The notes: generated by a model not told the origin, from the sequence alone. Positions 10,378 through 22,250 are shown, numbered from the stretch's first letter. The stretch: 64,000 nucleotides of DNA from Isoetes taiwanensis (GCA_021234155.1 JAJEKV010000015.1:6023194-6087193); one strand, 5' to 3'. A program made the numbers and translations.

Positions 10378-11925
10378 ACCAACATGCCAAGGTGGCTCTA
10401 ACATGCCACCTAGGCTCAAACATGCCAAGGTGGCTCCAACATGCCACCTAGGCTCCAACATGACAAAATGGCTCAAACATGCCACCTAGGCTCCAACGTG
10501 CTCAAACATGCCACGCAGCTCCAACATGCCACCTATGCTCCAACTTGCCAAGGTGGCTCAAATATGCCACGTGGGCTCCAACATGCCACCTAGGCTCCAA
10601 CATTCCTAGGTGGCTCAAACATGCCACATAGGCTCAAACATGCCATGCAGGCTCACTTAAACTCCAACATGCCAAGGTGGCTCCAACATGCCACCTAGGC
10701 TCAAACATGCCAAGGTGGCTCAAACATGCCACCTAGGCTCCCCAACATGCCACCTAGGCTCAAACATGCCGGTGGCTCAAACATGCCAAGGTGGGCTCAA
10801 ACATGCCACCTAGGCTCCAACATGCCACCTAGGCTCAAACATGCCAAGGTGGCTCAAACATGCTGCGATGGGCTCCACCATGCCACCTAGCCTCCAACAT
10901 GCCAAGGTGGCTCACAACATGCCACCTAGGCTTAAATATGCCAAGTTGGCTCAAACATGCCACCTAGGCTCCAACATGCCACCGCGTGGCTCTAACACGC
11001 CACCTAGGCTCAAACATGCCACGTGGGCTCCAACATGCCACGTGCCAAGGTGGCTCCAACATGCCACCTAGGCTCCAACATGCTCAAACATGCCACGCTG
11101 GCTCTAACATGCCACCTATGCTCCAACTTGCCAAGGTGGCTCAAATATGCCACGTGGGCTCCAACATGCCAAGGTGGCTCAAGCATGCCACACAGGCTCC
11201 AACATGCCACCTAGGCTCTAACATGGCAAGGTGGCTCAAACATGCCACGTGGTCTCCAACATGCCACCTAGGCTCCAATATGCCAAGGTGGCTCCAACAT
11301 GCCAAGGTGGCTCAAACATGCCACCTAGGCTCCAGCGTGCTCAAACATGCCAAGGTGGCTCAAACATGCCACGTGGGCTCCAACATGCCAAGGTGGCTCA
11401 AACATGCCACCTAGGCTCAAACATGCCAAGGTGGTTCCCACATGCCAAGGTGGCTCCAACATGCCACCTAGGCTCAAACATGCCAAGGTGGCTCAAACAT
11501 GCCACCTAGGCTGCAACATGACAAAATGGCTCAAACATGCCACCTAGGCTCCAACGTGCTCAAACATGCGGGCTCCAACATACCACCTATGCTCCAACTT
11601 GCCAAGGTGGCTCAAATATGCTGCGTGGGCTCCAACATGCCACCTAGGCTCCAACATTCCTAGGTGGCTCAAACATGCCATCTAGGCTCCAACATGCCAC
11701 CGGGCTCAAACATGCCGGTGTGGCTCAAACATCCAAGGTGGGCTCAAACATGCCACCTAGGCTCCAACATGCCAAGGTGGCTCAAACATGCCCGTGGACT
11801 CCATAATGCCACGTGGGCTCCAACATGCCAAGGTGGCTCCAACATGCCATCAGGCTCCAACATGCCAAGGTGGCTCGGGCATGCCACCTAGTCTCAAGCA
11901 TGCCACCTAGGCACCCCAAGTGGTG
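10378..11925 (+). repeat. 19-bp minisatellite array 1
   Basis: About 80 units of two interleaved 19-bp types, CATGCCACCTAGGCTCCAA and CATGCCAAGGTGGCTCAAA, with point variants and small gaps. Because 19 is not a multiple of three and units lack stop codons, long open frames appear in several frames (for example 10986-11414), reading GSNMPPRLQHAKVAQTCH-type repeats. I regard these as non-coding by-products of the repeat. Confidence 0.95.
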
Positions 11926-12050
11926 ACATGGCATGCCAAGTAAGCAAGGTCAAAGTTTTGACTAGGCCAAAAACCAAAGATGTCCATCTTTGGTCTTTTC
12001 ATGGGTGATGTTGGCAAGTTTTAGGTGACATGGCTAGATGATGGTGACAT
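11926..12050 (+). repeat. Minisatellite-flanking segment, left copy
   Basis: The segment around CCAAAGATGTCCATCTTTGG, with TTTTGACTAGGCC before and GATGTTGGCAAG after, recurs in reverse orientation at 15903-16044 and again at about 17722-17850. It marks the edge of each 19-bp array, so the arrays plus this flank behave as one inverted unit enclosing 12.05-15.9 kb. Confidence 0.75.
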
Positions 12051-12149
12051 GGACCTTGGATGTCTTTGCAAACAAAGGCGTGAGCACCTCGGCGGTGCCC
12101 CTTTCTTGTGAAGGGAGTCTCGAAGGTATATATCTTGGTGCATTTTTCT

Positions 12150-14985
12150 TTTTAGCATTATCTTGGCGTCATCTTGCATATCACGCCAAGATTTCACCTT
12201 TTTTGAGACCGGATTTTTATTTGTGCTTTTCTTTGTGTTTATGCTCAGGAAATTCATAATTAATGCATGGGGCGGGGAAAATCCTGGTTTTCAGCCGGTT
12301 GGCTTGCCAAGTGGCCCCGAAGTATAGGAAAATCCCGGTATTTCGGATGAGTTTTAGACCCTCGATTTTTTATTGGGATGGCGGCGTTGTACGACAAGGT
12401 TTAGACACGTTTTCGATTTTGGGGCATGGAGGAGGCCCGGTTGGCGATCCGACCCCTGGCGTTGTCAGGAACGGCGAAATTACCCTATGGGACAAGTTCC
12501 ACGGCGAGTTTTCCTGGGGGATCAATCACTTACCCCTCACTAGGAGGTATTGGCATCCACCTCCATGCCAATTGACTACAAGTGTGTAGTAAGCGACCTA
12601 CTTTGGCGTTTCTTGGAGAGGGGGTGGTCTTACGCCCCGCGAAACTTGGTCCCCTAGGTAATGGGGATGTTAGGGTCCATTGGCGGAGCCAGTTCTGATT
12701 AGGAGTGGGGGGTCCAGCCTGTCCTTAGCCCCGGCTTGGACTAGCCTCGAGAACAAGATACTTGGGGTTCACCCCGAGGCCACGGTAGAAGATTGAAGTG
12801 AGAATAGCGGCACTAGGGACTGCTAGGTGGTATACATGTGACCCGCGGAGAAGCAAAGCTAGCTCCACTACCTAGTAGGGCGTTCTGGGCAGGTGGTCTC
12901 AGGAAGGGGTTGGCACCGGGCTCGTCTCATGCCTCTGCTTGTGCTTCCATTGCGGTGCATTTTTCTCTTCGTTGCGCGGCGTTATGCTGCACATCTGCCA
13001 AGATTTCACCTTTTTTTCGAGACCGAATTTTTTATCGTGCTTTTCTTTGTGTTTATGCTCAGGAAATTCATAATTAATGCATGGGGCAGGGAAAAATCCC
13101 GGTTTTCAGCCAGCTGGCTTGCCAAGTGGCCAGAGAGTATAGGAAAATCCCGGTATTTTGGGATGAGTTTTAGACCCTCGATTTTTGATTGTGATGGCCA
13201 CCGTTGGCCTTGGCATGGAGTTTAGACCCGTTTTCGATTTTTGGGGCATGGAGGAGGCCCGGATTGGCGATCCGACCTCGCCCAGGTGCGTAGGAACAAT
13301 GAAATTACCCTAGGGGACAAGTTCCTGGCAGCGAGTTTTCCCGGGGATCAATCACTTACCCCTCACTAGGAGGTATTCAACATCCACCTCCATGCCAATT
13401 GACTACAAGTGTGTAGTAAACGACCTACTTTGGCGTTTCTTGGAGGGGCGGTCTTACGCCCTGAGAAACTTGGTCCCCTAGGTAATGGGGATGTTTGGGG
13501 TCCATTGGCGGAGCAGTTCGGTCCGAGTGGGGGTCGGGCCTTGTCCTCGATTGACTTGGATTAGCTGCAAGAACAAAGATACTTTGGGGTTCACCACGAG
13601 GCCCCCTGGTAGAAGATTGAAGTGACAATAGGAGCACTAGGACTGCTAGGTGGTATACATGTGACCACGGAGAAGAAAAGCTAGCTCCACTTCTCGGTGG
13701 GGCGTTCTGGAGGCCGTTGGCCTCCGAAAGGGGTTGGCTCCGGGCTTCGTCTCATGCCTCTGCTTGTGCTTCTATTGTCGGTGCATTTTCTCTTGCGTTA
13801 ATGCTGGCGTCATGTTGCATATCACGCCAAGATTTCACCTTTTTGAGACGGGATTTTTATCGTGTGTTTTTTTTTTGTGTTTATGCTCAGGAAATTCATA
13901 ATTAATGCATGGGGCGGGAAAAATCCTGATTTTCAGCCCGGTTGGCTTGCCAAGTGGCCGTGAGCCGCATGAGCAAATCCCGGTATTTTTGGCGAGCTTT
14001 AGACCCTCGATTTTTGATTGGGATGGCCACCATTGGCCCGGCGGGGGTTTAGACCACGTTTTTGATTTTTGGGGCATGGAGGAGGCCCCGGATTGGCGAT
14101 CCGACCTCTCCACATCGCCTGGGCCAAAATTGCCCTAGAGGACAAGTTCCACTACCGGTTTTCAGGGGATCAATCACTTACCCCCCACTAGGAGGTATTA
14201 GGCATCCACCTCCATGCCAATTGACTACAAGTGTGTAGTAAAACGACCTACTTTGGCGTTTCTTGGAGAGGGGTGGTCTTACGCTTACGAGAAACTTGGT
14301 CTCCTAGGTAATGGGGATGTTAGGGTCCATTGGCGAGCAGGTTCTGGATCCGGTGGGGGTCAGCCGTCCTCGACCCCCGGCTTGGATTAGCTGCGAGAAC
14401 AAGATACTTGGGGTCACCACGAGGCTCGGTAGAAGATCGAAGTGAGAATAGCAGCACTAGGACTGCTAGGTGGTATACATGTGACCCACGGGAGAAGCAA
14501 AGCTAGCTCCCTTTGCCCGATGGGGCGTTCTGCAGCCGGTGGCCTGGGAAGGGGTTGGCTCGAAGCTTCGTCTCATGCCTACGCTTGTGCTTCTATTGCC
14601 AGTGCATTTTTCTCTTCGCGTGTGCGGCGTCATGCTGCACATCCCGCCAAGATTTCACCTTTTTGAGACCGGTTTTTATCGTGCTTTTCTTTGTGTTTAT
14701 GATCGAAATTCATGATTAATGCATGGGCGGGGAAAAATCATGGTTTTCAGCCAGCTGGCTTGCCAAGTGGCTGACGTCTGAGGAAAATCCCGGTATTTAC
14801 GGGTGAGATTTAGACCCTCGATTTTTGATTGGGATGGCCAGTTGGTTGGCGGCTGTGGTTTAGACCACGTTTTTTTATTTTTGGGGCATGGAGGAGGCCC
14901 GGATTGGCGATCCGACCTCTCCATGTCATCACGGAACGCATGAAATTACCCTAGGGGACAAGTTCCACGGCCCTCTTGATGGGAG
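12150..14985 (+). repeat. Tandem repeat of ~820 bp, about 3.5 copies
   Basis: The landmark CGCCAAGATTTCACCTTTT recurs at about 12184, 13000, 13827 and 14646 (periods about 814-829). Each copy continues with TTTATGCTCAGGAAATTCA, TTAATGCATGGGGCGGG and GATTGGCGATCCGACC. Indels distinguish the copies. ORFs inside differ between copies and are not conserved, so I see no coding function. Confidence 0.9.
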
Positions 14986-15830
14986 GAGCATCCCTGAATG
15001 TAAACCCTATCAAACCCTAGGGTTTGCTAGGGTTTACATCTCAGCGTCAAGGCGGAGACTAACACATTCAGAAACTTTGCATGGAGTTCTCGTGTATGCT
15101 CACGGGGACCATGCCGGGAGATGGGTCAAATCCCCGCTGCAACATGCTTTTCGGACTCCCCTTCCGGAAAGGGGCTTGTGAAGGGGAGTCTCAAAGGTAT
15201 CTTTGCCACCAGGAAATGGCTCTGTCTCCAAGTGCCATGAGGGTAATCCAAAGACGGGTATTCCACGCCGGATCCCGGGCCCCTCACGGGTCGCCGAAAG
15301 CATCCCGAGAATGTAAACCCTATCAAACCCTAGGGTTTGCTAGGGTTTACATCTCGAAGGTCAAGGCGGAGACTCACACATCCAAACTTTGCATGGAGTT
15401 CTCTGTGTATGCCGGGGACCATGCAGGAGATGGGGTGAATCCCCAAGGGCAAACATGCTTTTTCGAACTCCCCTTCACCGGAAAGGGGCTTGTGAAGGGA
15501 GTCTCCGTAACCCTATCAAAAGGTATCTTTGCACTCGAAGCGGAAATTTGGCTCTGTCTCGGTGCCATGAGGGTAATCCAAAGACGGGTATTCCACGTCG
15601 AGATCCCGGGCCCCTCCGGGTCATGAGCATCCCAGAATGTAAACCCTATCAAACCCTAGGGTTTGCTAGGGTTTACATCTCGAAAGGTCAAGACGGAGAC
15701 TCACACATCCAAAACTTTGCATGGAGTTCTCTTGCGGTATGCTCGGGGACCATGCGGGAGATGGGGTCGAATCCCCTGGCAACATGATGATCCGGACTCC
15801 CCTTCTTTGGAAAGGGGCTTGTGAGTTCTC
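14986..15830 (+). repeat. Tandem repeat of ~320 bp, three copies, each with a telobox palindrome
   Basis: Each copy starts with a 38-bp near-perfect palindrome containing two AAACCCTA teloboxes and two TAGGGTTT complements (15000-15037, 15313-15350, 15639-15676; 18 of 19 arm positions pair). Shared sequence follows: AGACTCACACATCC, TTTGCATGGAGTTCTC, GGGGACCATGC and GGAAAGGGGCTTGTGA. Confidence 0.9.
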
Positions 15831-15902
15831 CAAGATCCTTCTATTCTATCCCTTGCCAAACTCCTCTACAAAAATTTCAAAGGTTATCATATTTCTTGCA
15901 TA

Positions 15903-16044
15903 AAGTCCTAGTCACGTCACCACCATCTAGCCATGTCACCCAAAATTTGCCAACATCACCCAATGAAAAGACCAAAGATGGACATCTTTTCATTTTTGGC
16001 CTAGTCAAAACTTGGCCTTGCTTACTTGACATGCCATGTCACCA
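15903..16044 (-). repeat. Minisatellite-flanking segment, inverted copy
   Basis: Reverse-complement relative of 11926-12050 (ACCAAAGATGGACATCTTTT core, CATGTCACC edges). A third relative at about 17722-17850 has the same orientation as this one. Confidence 0.7.
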
Positions 16045-17735
16045 CTTGAAGTGCCTAGGTGGCATGCTTGAGCCTAGGTGGCATGCCTGAGCCACCTTTG
16101 CATGTTGGAACCTAGGTGGCATGTTGGAGCCTACGTGGCATATGGAGCCACATTGACATGTTTGAGCTTGGCTCCAACATGCCAAGGTGGCTCCAACATG
16201 CCACCTAGGCTCCAACATGCCACCTACGCTCCAGCATGCCACGTGGGCTCCAACATGCCACCTAGCATGCCACCTAGGCTCCAACATGCCACCTGGGCTC
16301 CAACATGCCACGTGAGCTCCAACATGCCACATAGGCTCTAACATGCCAAGTTGGCTCCAACGTGCCACCTAGGCTCCAACATGCCACCTAGCATGCCACC
16401 TAGGCTCCAACATGCCACCTAGACTCCAACATGCCACACGGGCTCCAATATGCCACGTGAGCTCCCACATGCCACCTAGGCTCCAACATGCCACCTACGC
16501 TCCAACATGCCACATGGGCTCCAACATGCGACCCAGCATGCCACCTGGGCTCCAACATGCCACGTGAGCTCTAACATGCCACCTAGGCTCCAACATGTCA
16601 AGGTGGCTCCAACATGCCACCTAGGCTCCAACATGCCAAGGTGGCTCCAACATGCCACCTAGGCTCCAACATGCCACCTCACGCCCAAAGATGCCCGTGG
16701 GCTCCAACATGCCACCTAGCATGCCACCTAGGCTTCAACATGCCACCCGGGCCCAACATGCCACGTGAGCTCCAACATGCCACATAGGCTCCAACATGCC
16801 AAGTTGGCTCCCAGCGTGCCACCTAGGCTCAAGCATGCCAAGGTGGCTCAAATATGCCACCTAGGCTCCAACATGCCACCAAGGCTTCAACATGCCCACG
16901 TAGGCTCCAACATGCCACCTAGGCTCCAACATGCCAAGGTGGCTCCAACATGCCACCTAGGCTCCAACGTGCTCAAACATGCCAAGGTGGCTCAAACATG
17001 CCGTGGGCTCCAACATGCCATGTGGGCTCCAACATGCCAAGGTGGCTCAAACATGCCACCTACATGCCAAGGTGGCTCCCACATGCCAAGGTGGCTCCAA
17101 CATGCCACCTAGGCCCCGAACATGCCACCTAGGCTCAAACATGCCAAGGTGGCTCAAACATGCCACCTAGGCTCCAACGTGACAAAATGGCTCAAACATG
17201 CCACCTAGGCTCCAACGTGCTCAAACATGCCATGCGGGCTCCAACATGCCACCTATGCTCCAACTTGCCAAGGTGGCTCAAATATGCCACGTGGGCTCCA
17301 ACATGCCACCTAGGCTCCAACATACCTAGGTGGCTCAAACATGCCACCTAGGCTCAAACATGCCATGCAGGCTCACTTAGGCTCCAACATGCCACCTAGG
17401 CCCAAACATGCCAAGGTAGCTCAAACATGCCACCTAGGCTCCAACATGCCACCTAGGTGTTTGAGCCACCTTGGCACATTGGAGCCCACGTGGCATGGTT
17501 GAGCCACCTTGGCATGTTGGAGCCCAGCTATGTATTGGAGCCTAGGTGGCATGTTTGAGCCACCTTGGCATGTTGGATCCTAAATGGCATGTTTGAGCCA
17601 TATTGGCATGTTGGATGCCACGTGGCATGGTTGAGCCACCTTGGCGTGTTAGAGCCAAGGTGGCATATTTGAGCCTAGGTGGCATGTTTGGGCCACCTTG
17701 GCATGTTGGAGCCTACGTGCCATGTCACCCAAATT
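16045..17735. repeat. 19-bp minisatellite array 2 with orientation switches
   Basis: Same two 19-bp unit types as array 1. Units at about 16045-16170 and 17450-17720 are in reverse orientation (GGTGGCATGTTGGAGCC). The middle part (about 16175-17450) is in forward orientation. The switches imply inversion or foldback events inside the array. Confidence 0.95.
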
Positions 17736-17850
17736 TGCCAACGTCACCCCACGAAAAACCAAAGATGTACATCGTTTCATTAGTGGCCTAGTCAAAACTT
17801 GACCTTGCTTACTTAGCATGCCATGTCACCAATTGGAGGGTCACATCATC

Positions 17851-20210
17851 TTTTCCATGCTCTTTGCTTGTATTGCAAGTGTAACGACATCAAGATCCCA
17901 TTATACCTCTAGCATTTATTTCCTATGGGTTTGTAGGCCTGACTTTATAAACAATGTTTCAAGGGTTATCCGGAGAATCGTTTTAGAAGTACAAAGGACC
18001 AAGGATTGATCATATCATGGCCCACAAGTTTACCTTGTATTATATATGGCGCCCGTATTATTGGACATGCATATAACCTTCTCATATTCATTTCCTTTCC
18101 TCCTAGTTTGTTCGAAGTGTTACAGAGTTAGAAGCTCTCAATTTGGACTCACGAGATTCAACAACTCAAGAAATTTAACAACTCCCTTCACGAGTCGTCC
18201 ATGTGAATCAAAACAGGGGAAATGGAATTTCGTTCCATTACATGACTTAAGAAACTCGAAGTCCTAAGGGATAGGGCAATTGGGGGATTCTTAACTCCTT
18301 GTGGATGGAATTCAACTATTGAAAATGGGTGAAAATAATCGTACCCTAGTTTTGATGATTCTTTTCAAGATGGTATTCCTTCCGGAATCACCAATTAAGA
18401 AATTACGTCCGATGGAATCATTTGCCCAAACTATGCAAAGAATACAAGAATTACGCATTTTGAGGGAAATTTCTTACCCTCTGAATGAATCCATAGGCAC
18501 TCGAGCAGGTTTTTGGTTTGCATGGATGACCTCCTCTAATCCATCTTATTCTGACCCTCATACAAGTCATCCGAACCAACCTGGAGCTCAATCGACCGAG
18601 ATATTCATGCTCAAAGATTTGAGCAAAAACGGCGACGAAAGGAATACCATGCGATGTAATCACCAAAACCGGGGCGGATTATTTTCATCCCTTGAGTGTA
18701 AGCATGGGAATGCCCATGACGACATGGCCATTCCGTGCGAGCAACATTTGAATTGCAAGTACATTATAGCTAAATGGAGAGTTGGAGTTAGAATGTCTAG
18801 GAAAAAATAAAAAAAAAAATACTAATAGGGGGCTATATTTTCCTTAGGATGAAAAACAACTTATTTTTATACATGCATAGTAATTTGTCATTTATTCAGC
18901 GGTAAAGATGAAGCGGCAAGGATCTTGATCCACATCCTATGATTTTATTGGCTCTGATAATTAATGGTCGAGATTAAAGGCAACCGAGATCAACGTCACA
19001 GATCTTGATCCCTCTCCTTTAATCTTATTGGCTTAGAGTAAAGGCACATTTAACCCTTGTAATTTTCCCACCTAAGTTTTGTGCTTTTGTGCCCCTTTTA
19101 CCTAGTTTTTGCCTCTGCGACTACAATTTTGAAGAAACCTGGATCGGCCTTCGATGATGGCTATGGCGATGGCGCCGTTTTGGACTTCAGACGACGCTAT
19201 GGCTTCGCATGGCTATGGCGATGGCGCTTCAAAGAATCGTGAGTGCCGGGCGTTTGGACTTTTCTCCAGCTATGGCCGTAGCATCTGGTAGCTCTTCCTC
19301 AGATTCTACCTTTCTTGTTGCTTTTGATTTTTTTTGTTTCAAATCAATCACAAGATCTTGCTATTTATTTGAAACAGGGATTGTGATAGTCGTTGTGGCG
19401 CTGAACAGCCGCCCTAAAAGAGCCAAGACAGATCGGATCCTGGCTTGCAAGATCTTTCTATGACCAGGTTTGGCCGAAAAACTCATCTAACAACAATCTG
19501 ATACAAAAATAATTGTTCTAACTTGGCATGGCCGAATTTTTCTTGGCAGATGGTCAATTTGTTCTATTGTGACGAATGGCAGTGGCTTCAAATATGGCCT
19601 GTGGCTTTAGTTATCAAACATATAAATTTTCTGGATCTGCATATGGAAGCCGAAAATCTGCATACATTCTGTGCTATGGCAATAAAAACCCTCTCTCGGA
19701 TGTGCAGTTGGGATAATATTTTGAAACTAGGTTTCAAGGCAATGATAGAAGCTTCGATGAAGCAAACACATTTCAGATAAGATTTCAGATAAGGTAGTAA
19801 AGGCATTTAAAATATGATGATGGTATGTGCCCAATCAATCATGTTGTTGTAGCAGATGGATCTCTATTATAGCAGATGGATCTCTATTATGAAGCTTGTT
19901 AAATCTGGAAAAAGAAAGCAAGGGTTTCCTTGTGGCAAAATTATATAGGTAAAGGGTCTTCAAGAGCCCAAACAAGCCAATTACGCCATTCTATTATTAA
20001 ATATTCTTGTTTATCTTTGATGAATCATTTGTAGCCATTTGTTTATCTTTGATGAATCAATAACATGGATCGAGTTGTTCTAAAATGAGCCTTCATGATT
20101 TCTGTAGTTTTAGTGGCCTATTCTTGCAACCTGCAATAACCAATGTTTAATAAACTGCGCTTTTGCAATAACCAATGTTTAATAAACGGAGCCGCACATT
20201 TATTTCTTCT
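17851..20210. other. Region without a recognised gene
   Basis: ORFs of 169 codons (18301-18810, plus), 84 codons (19209-19463) and 85 codons (19523-19780) are present, but I recognise no domain in any. The 169-codon product is hydrophilic (for example QPGAQSTEIFMLKDLSKNGD) and could be a relic. A diverged doublet containing GATCTTGATCC occurs at about 18915 and 19005. Confidence 0.35.
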
Positions 20211-20214
20211 TAAA

Positions 20215-20640
20215 CAATGTATGCCACGTGTTAATATATCATTAGCTAGGATAGCTAGGATAGGAGATATATTAGAAATGTGTTTTTTCTATGCGTTGTA
20301 ATGGTGCATTTTTAATTTTGAAAGTATGCCACGTGTTAATATTCTATTTGCTAAAATGCATATTAGCTTTTAAATCATAATATATTAACTTTTAAATTGT
20401 GGTCTACAATAAATTTTTTTTTAATGTGTGCCACGTGTCAACATTTGATTTGTTAGAAGATATATTATAAACAATACTTTATTTTTCCTACGTGTAGTAA
20501 TAATGCTTTATTATTTAAAAAGTATGCCATGTGTCCATATTTGATTAGCTAGAATAATGTTTTATTATTTAAAAAGTATGCCACGTGTCAATATCTCATT
20601 AGTTAAATAACCACATTAGAAATTTACGTTTTTTCTACAT
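20215..20640 (+). repeat. Degenerate tandem repeats each carrying a G-box (GCCACGTGT)
   Basis: ATGCCACGTGTTAATAT-like segments occur at about 20221, 20327, 20432, 20525 (CATGTG variant) and 20579, each followed by TATTTGATTAGCTAGAA-type AT-rich sequence. CACGTG is the plant G-box/ABRE core. No gene follows closely, so function is unknown. Confidence 0.6.
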
Positions 20641-21169
20641 GTTATAATATTACTTTTTACATGTCCTTATTTTAGGAAAACAATAGCTAAATTTCAATAA
20701 CATATGTAGTGTTTTATAAATTAAAAAAAAGGCCATGCGTGATTTTTTTAATTTTGCAAAAACAACACTTGAAACGACGTGTCGTTATTGAGAAAAAAAC
20801 AGTTGAAAACATCATATTTCTATTTCCTACGTGTTCTTTTCTTTGTAGTCCTTTATTTCTAGTGTTGTAATTTAATTTTTCAGGTGTAGTAAAATTAAAA
20901 CCTATGCGGCGCGATTTTAAAGATAAACAACGATGGTTCCACAAAAAAAACAACATCGAAGGAAAAAAAGTACACGTTGACAAAAATTCACAAAAACTAT
21001 GTTAATTTTTTTACGCGTGGAATTTTCGCCAAAAACCATTGTCTCTTTGTGCAAATCGGATAAGCTTGGGCCATGTGGACTTTTGGGACCATTTTGGTGT
21101 TGTTTTGGCATAAACTCTTTACTTGCATACAAGTAAAAACAACGTGGTCCAAAATTGGGGTTGATGTGG

Positions 21170-21674
21170 AGGCTCTTCAATAACGGCGGTCCCTGCGAGG
21201 CCGGTGGTTTCGTTTCTTCTCTTGTCCTCCTCTCCACGCCGCTGAGCTCACCGCTTCAGCGCTCCCTCTTCTTCCTAGTGACCTTCTCCTCAGGCCACTC
21301 TGCAACCTTCTCTTTGCCCTTTTGGTGCCGGTGCGAAGGCCCGCCTCTTCGTTGAGTTTGCTGCTGGCTGCTGGTCCACTGCTCTTGACTGCTCTTCCAC
21401 CTCAGGGTGTGTTCCGGATGAGGCCCAAAGTGGCGGGGATTCGCCAGTTCTCACGAGAGCCCTGGGGCGAAGAGCTTTGCGCCGGACTCGGTGCACTCTC
21501 TTCCGCTGATGCGTGGAAGGTGTCGCCCATTTCTTCTGAGGGGAGCTCCTCCTCTCTTGGCTTCGGTCGAAGGTGCTCAGGAACCTTCTTGACATGCCGC
21601 CATGCTGCCGCTTGCGCCATTGAGAGGGTGGGGCGCTCGTTATACTTCCTCGCTGTTTGTTTGGTTCGAGCCAT
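21170..21674 (-). pseudogene. Type I accessory ORF: exact histone H3 N-terminal tail, diverged body
   Basis: The ORF starts at 21674 with [10 protein letters not shown], identical to residues 1-10 of mature-numbered H3 (A1 to K9 after the initiator Met). It continues YNERPTLSMAQAAAWRHVKK and an acidic segment (REEELPSEEMG), and stops at 21402. A shifted frame continues the charged sequence (GKEKVAEWPEEKVTRKKRER) to about 21240. It lies about 560 bp downstream of an LTR primer site (22238-22249) on the same strand, the position normally held by gag or a leader ORF. A TATA-like TTAAATAT at 21761-21768 is about 90 bp upstream of the ATG. No histone fold follows, so the copy is truncated. The tail codons differ synonymously from those at 27541. 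Confidence 0.8.
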
Positions 21675-22237
21675 ATCTTACGGTTCAAGAAATGGGTGAC
21701 GTAAAGCTGAGCAAGAGAGAGGTGGTGGGGGGAAAAGTTGGAGAGAGAATGAGGTGTCAGATATTTAAGAGGAGGGTCCCTAGGAATATTCTCCCACCAT
21801 AATTACCCCTATTTATTAGCCTCCCTTATTAATTATCAAATATTTAGTAATTATTTAATTATTAAGGTGTGTATTATTTCTATATTAATTCGTATTTATA
21901 CTTACAATTTTTTTCGAATTTCCTAATGGTTTGATGTGCTAATTATGGATTCGCGCCATTTTTCACTCGGGTCTCCGATTGGCATGATTCTTCGACCCAT
22001 TTTATGTGAAATTTGATGCAGATACATAATTTCCACACCAATTTACTAGAGGATGAACTCGACTCATTCATTTCTTCGTCTAACACTTAAGCTAATTTCG
22101 GACCCACTACCTAAGAGAAATTTTTTTCCCTTATTTCGAGGTTCGATGGTGGAAAATTTTATTTCGCACCCCTATAAGCTTGTTAGACTACTTTCAAGGT
22201 TATGGTCAGTGCTAGTTCCTGGTCAACCAAGAACATC

Positions 22238-22249
22238 GCTCTGGTACCA
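22238..22249 (-). other. Primer-binding site (initiator-Met tRNA type)
   Basis: The minus strand reads TGGTACCAGAGC, one base from the plant tRNA-iMet primer site TGGTATCAGAGC. It lies one base after the LTR end at 22251. The following GATGTTCTTGG is shared with the site at 28196, so both belong to one family. Confidence 0.8.
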
Positions 22250-22250
22250 T

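Noticed and set aside
10841-11547. Many overlapping ORFs of 60-140 codons with repeated GSNMPPRLQHAKVAQTCH-type peptides
   Set aside because: They arise in several frames on both strands from a 19-bp minisatellite that lacks stop codons. There is no start context, conservation or domain, so they are not genes.
10378-11925. CRISPR-like regular repeats
   Set aside because: Units are directly adjacent without unique spacers, and this is plant nuclear DNA; it is a minisatellite.
15000-15676. Interstitial telomere array
   Set aside because: Only short AAACCCTA pairs inside palindromes are present, not a run of telomere repeats.
18301-18810. 169-codon ORF considered as a real gene or organellar insertion
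   Set aside because: No domain, paralogue or splice context recognised, and no plastid or mitochondrial gene could be matched from the sequence alone.
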